DNA from: Folioceros fuciformis
Taxonomy: Eukaryota > Anthocerotophyta > Anthocerotopsida > Anthocerotales
Assembly: GCA_049999805.1 (NCBI GenBank)
Contig: JBNGIO010001681.1
Location: forward strand, 1 to 22,330
Direction: 5' to 3'
DNA: 22,330 bases
This document shows, piece after piece, positions 1 through 8,156 of the stretch. Within the stretch, counting starts at the first letter, position 1, and each line of letters begins with the position of its first letter. The position numbers were made by a program, and so were the translations under genes. Under the pieces are notes generated by a model, which did no database searches, had not been told where the DNA came from, and was given only the letters and a program-made list of their open reading frames with translations.

Positions 1-119
1 TCACCCAATGTGTCAGATACTCGCGCAAGATCATCATTACAACCACGAGGGAAGGGGGGGGGAGGGATTCCACATGCAACAGGGGAACTGCCCCCATTCT
101 CGGAGACTGGATTGAGTCA

Positions 120-125
120 TTTATT
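120..125 (-). terminator. Poly(A) signal AATAAA for the ATP synthase f gene
   Basis: The plus strand reads tttatt, which is AATAAA on the minus strand, about 145 bases beyond the stop codon of the gene ending at 268. Position and sequence fit a plant near-upstream polyadenylation element. This is a consensus match only. Confidence 0.45.
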
Positions 126-267
126 AGAATAGAGACGAAGCTTTCAAATGAATGCAATACAAGCTTCTACCACGGACCTCACTGACAAAAGAGGACTACA
201 GTCTCCCTCCACACGGAATCCGATGACTGTTCCAGCTCAACTTCAGCTAGGCTTCAAGCATCGCATC

Positions 268-564
268 TCAGTGATGCCCCTTCACATCAACTCCAGCGCG
301 TTTCAGCCTCTCCAGCTCTTCCTGATGGCGCAGGTGGCGGATTTCAGTGGGCCAGTTGACAGCATAGCTCAGGAGCCCCACACTGAGGAACATGTCGAAG
401 AGGGGCCGGATGCTGCCAGTCTTAATATACTTAGCGTGATAGTTAGTGAGCCAGGAGTTGAACTTCTCCCTCACAAAACCCTGATTCGCAATCTGCTTGG
501 CATAGCCCGGCACCTCCGACACCTTCATCTTGGCCAACTGTTGCAAGCCGCTAGACTGTGCCAT
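268..564 (-). CDS. Mitochondrial ATP synthase subunit f (plant ATP17-like)
   Basis: A 98-residue uninterrupted frame. The family is a small subunit of the membrane F0 sector of mitochondrial ATP synthase, in the peripheral stalk/dimer region of the inner membrane. The order of elements fits subunit f: a short amphipathic start containing MKVSEVPGYAKQ, then FNSWLTNYHAKYIKTGSIRP (compare the Tyr-rich 'YYxxYI..GSI' block of animal subunit f), one hydrophobic segment at about residues 56-72 ending in SYAVNWP, and a basic, charged C-terminus (HLRHQEELERLKRAG). Length is normal for the family. The ATG at 564 is the first in frame. A canonical AATAAA lies on the minus strand at 125-120, about 145 bases after the stop, so this looks like an expressed gene. 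No intron is needed. An intron in the 5' leader cannot be excluded. The opposite-strand open frames here are shadows. Confidence 0.75.
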   Translation of the reverse strand: MAQSSGLQQLAKMKVSEVPGYAKQIANQGFVREKFNSWLTNYHAKYIKTGSIRPLFDMFLSVGLLSYAVNWPTEIRHLRHQEELERLKRAGVDVKGHH

Positions 565-1375
565 AGCTCCCTCCGACAGGACGAAGCTCAGCTGCTGCCT
601 CTCTCGGACCTCCTTGCCGATCTGCAGCTCAGAGATAAGGAGCCAGGCGGACTTGCTGAAGCCACTTCGTCATTGCATGCTCGAAACCGTGCGCAGAGCT
701 TCACCAAAACCCCAGCCAAGCTCAGTAGCGAAGGAGCTCACCTCAATCCGAAGGAAAGCTGAAGCCCGCAACCTACAACCAGATATCCTGTTGGTGATGC
801 TCCACTTGGACTGATGGCAGCTTCAAGGCGACGAAACACTCCCATTCACCAAATAGCCGCGTCTATGTTGCCGGCATCTATGTTATTAATACTTCTCAAA
901 GCGAGTCTTTCTTGGTAAAATTCAAGAGTTTTTCTCGTCAAGGAGTTTTCAAGACTCATAGTAATCGGATTTTTCCCTTTCCTTGATGGTAGATTTTTTT
1001 TTCATATTGGTGATATTTTTTTAATATTATTTATCCCTTTCTCTACAAAGGATGTTGGCCAATACAATTAGAACATAAGCCATGAGACTCTTTGTCATTA
1101 TATCACAACATTGTGGAAGCAATAGATAATTATGCAAATATTTGCATATTTGCATTTATGAGCACGTCATCATCAACCCTCTTAGTTGGGCAGCAGAGGT
1201 TGTGCAAGTGCTAAAGTCCATAAGTATTCTTGCTCTTGAGACTCAAGAAGCTATGGGCAAGGACTTTTCAAGGTTTATCAAAGAGTGCGCCAAGGTTTAT
1301 TAAAGCAATAGGAATGGTGTTCTCCCTCTTTCTTTTGTGGTGCCCTTCTTTCGACAACGCATATCCATTGCTTTT

Positions 1376-1434
1376 CAATGAGCATTGACCAATGCAGTTT
1401 TGCTTTCCAATGAGCATTGGCCAATGCAGTTTTT
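1376..1434. repeat. Two-copy tandem repeat built on a palindrome
   Basis: Two copies of a 26-base element, starting caatgagcattg and ending ccaatgcagtttt, begin at 1376 and 1408 (32-base spacing). They differ at one base. The second copy contains the perfect 14-base palindrome gcattggccaatgc; the first carries one mismatch in it. Each half of the palindrome contains CCAAT on one strand. Function unknown. Confidence 0.7.
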
Positions 1435-1959
1435 AGAATAGCAACAAGTGCAGGTCAAGCGGCTTCTTCGGCACCGATGATAGGTAGGCCTTTTGTTATT
1501 CCACATCATGACATTTTAGGAGCAGTAAGTAGTTTTTGAAAACGATATTCGTAAGGAGTACCTTTTTTTGCCCTAATGGGGTTATTCCTCCAAGATGGGA
1601 CTTTCCATCTCTTTTTCAATCAATAGAAATACTGCTTTAATATTTGCATCACGACGTTGAGAAAGGTAGTTAATCATTGATAATTATATTAATATTATGG
1701 GAGTAATAATAATTCTGGAAATGAAATTTGAGAGGGCTGGTCCACTTTTTGGCCTTAAGCTCTCGAGAGTTCTTGCTCCTTGTTTTAGGTAGATGGGATC
1801 TTTATCTCTTTTTCAATGAATTATATGATCTTTTGATACAATTAGACTTTGCTATATGAGACCTCAACATATTCATACTGCTCATAGAGCTTTTGATTGC
1901 AAATGGGTTGTCACTCATTGTACCTAAGACCTAGCTAGTGAATAGGTCATCTTTGAGGG

Positions 1960-2050
1960 TTGTTGCCGTGGGTTGCTTAGGGTTGTTGATGTGGGTCGCT
2001 TAGGGTTGTTGCTATGGGTTGCTTAGGGTTGTTTTGTGGGTCGCCTAGGG
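1960..2050. repeat. Four-copy tandem repeat of about 23 bases
   Basis: Units at 1960-1982, 1983-2005, 2006-2028 and 2029-2050 follow the pattern ttgttg...gtgggtygcttaggg. The last unit is one base short, and a decayed partial fifth follows. The TTAGGG inside each unit resembles telomere sequence only by chance: the period is 23, not 7. This is a small minisatellite. Confidence 0.75.
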
Positions 2051-2239
2051 TTGTCACCTACTTGGGTTGTTCCTCTATCTTTGGAGTAGATGAGACTTTC
2101 AAAAATGCCTTTTGATATTTAGTATATTTTTCTTGTACTTTGCTTTGATATCTTCCCTTGTAGATAGTTACAAAATGAACAACAATATCCTATCCACCTT
2201 CCCTTTACCTTACTTTGATACCATACCACCATACAAGGT

Positions 2240-2404
2240 TGATCTCTTACTCTCAAGGGACTATTGAGAGTTGATCTCTTAGTCGATAGAAGGGTGATCT
2301 CTTAGGGTGATCTCTTAGTCCATACAAGGGTGATCTCTTATTGAGGGTTGATCTCTTAGTCCATAGAAGGGTGATCTCTTAGTCCATACAAGGGTGATCT
2401 CTTA
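2240..2404. repeat. Irregular cluster of eight TGATCTCTTA elements
   Basis: The decamer tgatctctta occurs eight times, at 2240, 2272, 2295, 2308, 2331, 2349, 2372 and 2395. Spacing is 13 to 32 bases. Spacers are built from gtccataca-agg or gtccatagaagg, so the cluster is a minisatellite with higher-order variants. It lies in the 3' flank of the ZCCHC8-type gene. No function is evident. Confidence 0.75.
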
Positions 2405-2725
2405 TCCTCAAGGGATGGGTTCATTTATTCTCAAGGGATGGGTTCATCCATCCAAGGTATTGAATTCAACTATTATTTTTCATAATAAAATCTATGAAAT
2501 ATGACTTATTGTGCTCCCTTACTGCCCAGTATGGACTAGAGGTTGCTAGACTCATGCCAGACGTGATACAATGGGGGTGAATATACATACATACAGAGTT
2601 CTCCCTCAGGTGATCCCAGACTGCATACCACCATTACAATGGCTGGAGTAACATTATAACCTTCAGATTCTTCGGCTGCCGTGGACACGCTATGATAGGC
2701 GTGCACTGACGAGATTAGTTTCAAA

Positions 2726-5252
2726 TTAACGTGAAGTGTAGGGCTGATAACCAATCCTTGATCTAGAGCCACGTTCGAAGTCCCTTGTTGGAGTACCAGC
2801 TCGGTCCGCCGTGTAACGGGCATGGCGAGATCGGTAACTGTCCAACGGGGATGAGGCACCCACTGAAAAGCCAGATGCCGACAGACGTGCAACATGGGAG
2901 TAGTCCCTAGTGGTTGCAGGTGCCAATGAGTGAGGGGTCCGGGAGAAGGTTTCGAAGCTAGGGCGGGTCACATCAGGTGTACGATGTCCAGGAGGAGAAG
3001 TTCCATCTGAATGGAGAGGCAGAGGTGCTGACACAGACCTTTGATTACCTGGAATGAGGAGAGCGGAGGGAGCTTTCCACAGCCGATGGTTGGCTTGCCT
3101 TGGAACAGGTGCGTTCACCCCTGGGTATTCCACAACCATCCTCTTCGTGACTGACCATCTGTTGTTAGGTGACACATATCTGTGATCTGCATCAAGACCT
3201 GTTGGTATTGAAGGAGGCCGTTCACAGATCTCCCCTTCCTCTGGTGACTCCGCATGTTTGGAAAGGTCACCTTCAATTATCTCAATCCCTGAAGGCTCAT
3301 CTTCATCGTCTAGTTCTGCGAACGAAAGGTGCTCATGTTACGAGGTGACAGAACACAACAAAATACAACACAACACAAACCTTGTGATGGCAATGAGAAG
3401 CTCAGTACCGAGGTATCCGGGAGGGTATCCAATCTCACGCATCCGATTCAGCCAGGGTGGTGGGTCCCATTCCTGTAATTAGAAGGGCCAAATGGATTAG
3501 CCAAGGGTTTACGGTAGGAAGATGTCAGATCGAGCGAAGATGACTAGTGAGGAAGACTTGAAACATACCCCGATGCCTAAACTTTCTCTCGTTTCCTTGC
3601 CCAAGATGCCAGGTTTTAAGCCTTCAAACTTCCAGCCTGCAGCCTCATTAAAGTACCTTACAGTGGTACGGGCGGCTGGAGTAGCAGATCTCTGTTTCCG
3701 GGCATTATTGATCACACCAAAGTCGTGCGGCCTTGGGCAGTCCTTCAATGCGTGGCTGTATGCATTACAGTTGAAACACCGCGGAGGCTCTCTCGCTATG
3801 ACAAGTGCACTGCAAGAAACATTTTTCAACCAAGCAGGGTCACCGGGGTACGACGAGCACACATGAAATCCTCGTCTCATCAGCCAACGTCCGCAAGGAA
3901 CAACCCTAGCCAATTCTGTGGAACCACCATGAGCCACACAAATCACACAAGATGCACCCTAGCGAACCACTCGCAGGTGACTTGGGCTACAGCTGGTGGT
4001 CTACAGGTAAGGCAGGAGAAAGCCTTGCTAAGACATGACAGACGACTAAGTGAAATCATGTACGATCTACTCCCAAAAAGTCTAGACTTATGAAAGGAAG
4101 GAAATGAAATTCACCATTCAGGACGATCAGGTGAATCCTGGGAGGGGACAGGATCACAAACGCGATCGTATAAAGGGATTTCGGCTTCTCTTTCCTTACT
4201 ACTGGTAAGTGCAACCCCTCCAAGAGCTTCTTCTGTACCACGTTTTACCAAGGGCCTGTCAATCCAAACGGGCTGAACCCAGAGAAACCAGAAAGAGATG
4301 CATCAAATATAGTTACGACGAAAGGGGTCTCCACGTCCGGGACGTTCAACGCAGCTCACCACAAGGCATGTTACCAGTGGCCGCCTTTTGTCCCAGACAC
4401 ACTGAAGACCCAATCTGCCCAGCACTTCCTACGAGGCTACAAAATGGACTAGCTGCAGAGTGTCAGCGGCTTATCAGATGACAGAATGCGGCTCTAAACC
4501 AATCAGGTTCTAACCTCCTGATAAACCCTATAACTGGCGGATAGAAACTAACCACAGAAACTCGTGTTGCATCACCGACTCCTAAGGGAGGGTAGTAGAC
4601 CTCTTCGCCATTTTCGTCGCAATCATCCTTTAACATGCGCGGCACATCAAACAATCACAAACATCTTCCCGAAGATACAGGCAGTCCCACCACGAAAATT
4701 CCCAGTAAATCATACCTCCCACGAGACCTCATGACCACTCCATTCAGCCCATTCCTTCAAAACGCTCTGAAGTTTCCTTTTGCTCCCCCTGCTCACAGAA
4801 GAACCAGAGCGTATCAACAGAATATAAACACTTCCTCCATGCTGAACCAACTTCTACTCCTGCAAACTGTCTCAACGGTTGCACACCTCGACAAGTTCCT
4901 GTACACCACCCGAACCGTAGCAGAAGAAGTAGACGACTGCCTGCGACGTTTTCGAGGACCCTCACCTGTACAACATCCAGGAGTTATCTCCAAGACCTCA
5001 CCCTTAGATCGACAAACTGACAGTCATGGTTCCCAGGCTCCAAACAATACCATCATCTGGCTGGTCCCTGGATGCCCACGTCCTTTTACCCTTTCCTCTC
5101 TCACTGTCCTCTAACGGCCTCCCTTCACCGTCAAAACCAATAAACTCCTGCTCATACTCGGGATCCTTCCCCTCTCCACCCGCGTAGCCATATCTTGCGC
5201 TGCTGCTCCGCAGTAAAACGGGCCCGGTGTCCTCCCACTCCATATCCGACAT
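2726..5252 (-). CDS. ZCCHC8: ZCCHC8-type zinc-knuckle/PSP protein (NEXT complex scaffold), 8 exons
   Basis: ZCCHC8 bridges the MTR4/HEN2 helicase and RBM7 in the nuclear exosome targeting complex, which feeds unstable nuclear RNAs to the exosome. I reconstruct eight exons on the minus strand: 5252-5090, 4965-4887, 4788-4716, 4627-4553, 4272-4115, 3809-3569, 3472-3409 and 3315-2726. All introns are GT-AG and the joined frame is 480 residues with no stop. Diagnostic parts are a CCHC zinc knuckle at residues 194-207 (CFNCNAYSHALKDC) followed by a basic NNARKQ, and the PSP proline-rich domain at about 234-284, including LKPGILGKETRESLGIG in exon 6 and DPPPWLNRMREIGYPPGYL in exon 7. The N-terminal part holds a helical KRKLQSVLKEWAEWS block. 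The Ser/Pro/Arg-rich C-terminal ~190 residues look disordered. Exon 6 to exon 7 is unambiguous. The exon 7 donor at 3408 is chosen over a later GT because only it keeps the frame and gives PPGYL followed by acidic residues, as in the family. Least certain are the exon 1/2 junction (other donors and acceptors of the same phase exist) and the weak exon 4 acceptor. Confidence 0.85.
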
Positions 5253-5612
5253 CCGCCTCCCGACCGTGACAACAGAAACCGGACAGGACCACCAAAACCT
5301 CGCCGTGACTCCTGATGCTCACAAGCCTGCACAAATCTTTCACCTGACCTCCCTTTCCTGTCGCCCCACGGACCCGCTCAAAGAAGCGACCTTCGATGCG
5401 ACACAGGGGAAGGAACGAAAAAGCACTATGCCGGACGTACAACCCTTAAAGATACGCTACCCTGTCCACACGGACGGTTGCGGTTATGGACGCCATCCTG
5501 AAGCAGCTTAGTTATAGCTCTGATGAGCTCGATCAAACTAAACAATCTTGCTTCTCTGGGAAAGAACGAACATAGCGAGAGCAAATATATCAAGCTCTAT
5601 TTTCACTAAAAA
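5253..5612. promoter_or_regulatory. Shared divergent promoter region of the ZCCHC8-type and PrmC genes
   Basis: About 360 bases separate the two oppositely directed start codons, so both promoters must lie here. A TATA-like aaatatatc lies at 5583-5591, oriented for the plus-strand gene. If it is the true TATA box, transcription would begin near 5615-5620. That would exclude the ATG at 5613 and favour the ATG at 5673 as the PrmC start. The left half is GC-richer and shows no clear TATA element for the minus-strand gene. Element calls are by eye only. Confidence 0.4.
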
Positions 5613-7138
5613 ATGAAAAAAAAAGCAAAGAGCCTGGCTGAAGGCTGTAGCGGTGGGGTGAGCTTCTCGGCGATGGCTACGGCGGCCGTGGCCAGAGCGC
5701 CAGGCCCGCTGCTCTCCCGTCTCGGCCTCGGCCTCGAAGCCGGGATGCGAAACCGTGGCTGCGCCTCGATGCTCAGCGCGAGGGCGATGCGGATGAAGTC
5801 GGGCGAGCCTGAAGTTGCTGTTACTGTTGCAGGGAGTGTGGAAATGGAGGTGGAGACGCCGCTCTTCCTCCGGCGGGAGCGGTATCAGGTCCCGCTCCGG
5901 GAGCTGGCGTCTTGGAGGGAGGAGGCGAGGGAGAGGATTGCGGCCCTAGGGAGCTCGCTGGCGGAGGCGGATGGCGGACCAGACGCGGCGGAGTTGCGTG
6001 CGGAGCTGGACTGGCTGCTGGACGATGCCGTGCGGGGAGTGGTGGCAGTTTTTTTTTTTTTTTTGTGTAGCTGGAGGGAGGTGAGGGGAAGGCGTGAGGA
6101 GGAGGGGGTGCGGCTGGTGATGCGGGCCAGCTTGCCGGAGCTGCGGGACGGGTGGAGGCGGCGGGTGGAGGATAGAGTGCCGTTCCAGTACCTGGTGGGA
6201 TGCGCGCATTGGAGGGAGCTGGTGCTGGCGGTGCAGCCGGGAGTTTTGATTCCCAGGCCTGAGACGGAGGTGCTGGTGGAGCTGGCGGGGGCGGGCATGG
6301 ATGCTAGTCCCGGGTTGCGGCATGGGGTGTGGGTGGACCTCGGGACCGGGAGCGGTGCCATCGCTATCGCGCTTCAGCGGCTCCTCCGGCCCCCGGGACG
6401 TGTCATCGCGGTGGACGCCAGCCCTGTGGCGGTTGCCGTGGCCACGGCCAATGCGGCCAGATGCTCGGTTCAAGTGCGTTGAACTACCAGTCCATCCATC
6501 CATCCATCGCCGCTACTGCTGCTGCTGCTGCTGCTGTTGTTGGTCTGGTTTCGCCCGTTTTCGGAGTCCAGGCAAGCACGGATGTGCACATTTTGCTTTG
6601 CAGCAGTAGCAAGGATTTTGCGGACCAGGACCTGACCTGTTCGGTTTTGCTTGTTGGAGGGCGGCAGGGCATGGTCATGGTGGATGTTCAGCACGGGTCC
6701 TGGTTCTCCGCCCCAGGGCCCATGCATAATCTTGCAGGCGTGGTGAGCAATCCTCCTTACATCCCTTCCCCGCACCTGGAAGGTCTGCAAGCCGAAGTGG
6801 GCAAGCATGAGCCTCGGACAGCTCTGGACGGGGGTGAGGATGGGATGCATCATCTGCGGATTATCTGTGATGGAGCAAGTGCGGCCCTTGGACCAGGTGG
6901 CTTCTTGGCACTTGAGGTACGGCGGGTGGGTTTGTTTGCACATCCCGTTCTTTTCCTCTGGTCGAGGAGCGTGGCGTGCTGAATGTCGAGTGTTGTGTTG
7001 TGTGACCAGACCAATGGGGACCAGCAGTCTCAAGAGTTGGCTCAGCTTCTTGCTCATGGGACTTCCGTCTTTCGACAAGTTGAAATAAAGAAGGATTTTG
7101 CGGGGATTGGTCGTTTTGTGACTGCGTTCCATGTCTGA
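5613..7138 (+). CDS. prmC/hemK: Organellar release-factor glutamine methyltransferase (PrmC/HemK family), 3 exons
   Basis: The family transfers a methyl group from S-adenosylmethionine to the glutamine of the GGQ motif in peptide-chain release factors. Exons: 5613-6473, 6668-6916 and 7010-7138, all introns in phase 0 with GT-AG ends, giving 412 residues. Visible motifs, numbered from the first ATG, are PFQYLVG (190-196), GVLIPRPETE (210-219), SAM-binding motif I VDLGTGSG (241-248), the catalytic NPPY (315-318) and a C-terminal DFAGIGRFVTAFHV typical of the family end. Residues 21-60 (starting MATAAVARAPG) are basic and rich in Ala/Arg/Ser with few acids, like a plastid or mitochondrial transit peptide. 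The second ATG at 5673 is therefore the likelier start and leaves a 392-residue protein. A run of 16 T at 6049-6064 followed by gtgtag sits inside exon 1. It either encodes a Phe stretch in a variable linker or marks a mis-resolved intron end. Confidence 0.88.
6491..6542. repeat. Microsatellites in the first PrmC intron
   Basis: A CCAT tetranucleotide run (6491-6508) is followed by seven CTG triplets (6516-6536) and TTG triplets. All lie inside the intron 6474-6667. They are probably length-variable and create misleading open frames with poly-Ala or poly-Ser on either strand. Confidence 0.8.
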
Positions 7139-8156
7139 AGACCACGAGGTGCTCAGGAACACAGCTGAATTCTCCAGGGGTTTCTTGCTTTCTGATTTCT
7201 TTCATGACAGAAGCGCGTGAAACCGGCCGTAGACCTTCTCAGTGGTGGCTTGACAACCATTCACCTCTCACGAAGCATCGCTTCACGCATGCCATGCCCG
7301 AGGTCAGCTGCGGCTATCATCAGTTGGTTGGATCCAGATGAAGAACATGAGACGCCTGAAGAGAGAGTTCCACATCGAAGCTCCTGGAACGCTGCCCTCA
7401 ACTGCCTCAGTCACGTGTGCCTGAAGGCACAGTTTTCTCGCGGATTCTGCCGTCACTCCCATTTGGTAGCTCCAGTGCTTTCGGGGCAAGCTGCACACTT
7501 TGTATATACCTCCCGGAATTCTCCCGTGCTGCTGCTCCTTTTCTCTTGCCTTGCCTGTTGTTCCTGCAAGGCGTGGAGGTCCCCAGGATGTTTTACCTCA
7601 ACTGTCACTGATGGCCAATGAGAAGCCCTTGGTGTGATCGGACATATTTCCAGCTTCAGCATAGCTTCGTGGGCACTGCCCGCCCCCGCTCTCGCTCTCT
7701 GGAATGCGTCCTGTGAACCCACCCACACCTTGAGCGCTGCACAGAAGCTGCATCCTTGGTGTGATCAGGATCGTGAGCCCGCGACGGAAAGCGCGTGCGT
7801 TGGTATTCCAGATGGCGTCTCCTCGTTTCCAGCGTTGTGATGAGCATGTTCCGCAGGAGCGGCGGCCTGGACGACCTCGCAAAGTTCTTGACGGCATCCA
7901 CATCCCGGAAAGGCGACGACGTGATCCGGAAGACCTGGCTCGCTTTCAGTGCGAGTACTAGCAGGAGGTATGCTAGGCTCAAACAGGAGGGGATGCCGCA
8001 TAACTTCAGTCGGAGCATGCAGGGGACGCAAAATTGCAGATTGTACTGTGCATGTGCTGCACACCGTCGAGACTGTCACAGGTGCTTTTCATGCCAGCAC
8101 CCAATTCCTGCCTCTTGAGATTTTCTCAGAATTGTCGATAAAATTCAACCTTTGAA
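7139..8156 (+). other. Intergenic or untranslated sequence between the PrmC and PPR genes
   Basis: About 1 kb of roughly balanced base composition. It contains many overlapping short open frames on both strands, none with a recognised family. The left part should be the PrmC 3' untranslated region. The right part may be the promoter, leader or leader intron of the PPR gene. An in-frame TAA at 8139-8141 closes the PPR frame upstream of its ATG. A frame at 7795-8118 reads in a protein-like way for a stretch (LDDLAKFLTASTSRKGDDVI), but I cannot support it as a gene. Confidence 0.4.

Larger units (their letters stand above)
815..2500. other. AT-rich intergenic DNA without a recognisable gene
   Basis: No open frame of useful length and no recognisable protein family on either strand. 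The stretch is AT-rich, with runs of T near 995-1025. It carries three local tandem-repeat clusters, annotated separately at 1376-1434, 1960-2050 and 2240-2404. It also holds the putative promoter of the minus-strand ATP synthase f gene at its left end and the 3' flank of the ZCCHC8-type gene at its right end. A minus-strand AATAAA (plus tttatt at 2424-2429) lies about 300 bases past the ZCCHC8-type stop and could serve it. Confidence 0.5.

Noticed and set aside
148-762. 204-codon plus-strand open frame at the left end
   Set aside because: It is antisense to the subunit f gene and its codon content is explained by that gene; no family features of its own.
1960-2050. TTAGGG motifs suggesting an interstitial telomere repeat
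   Set aside because: The repeat period is 23 bases and the plant telomere unit (TTTAGGG) is not present in tandem.
3509-3946. CCHC zinc knuckle as evidence of a retrotransposon gag protein
   Set aside because: The knuckle is followed by a PSP domain across an intron and lies in a multi-exon host gene; no protease, integrase or reverse transcriptase nearby.
5885-6503. Two long minus-strand frames (158 and 185 codons) opposite the PrmC first exon
   Set aside because: Shadow frames in GC-rich coding DNA; biased Pro/His/Ser composition, while the plus strand has clear enzyme motifs.
6301-6609. Cys/Ala-rich frames around the CTG run
   Set aside because: They run through an intron microsatellite; the homopolymer residues come from the triplet repeat.
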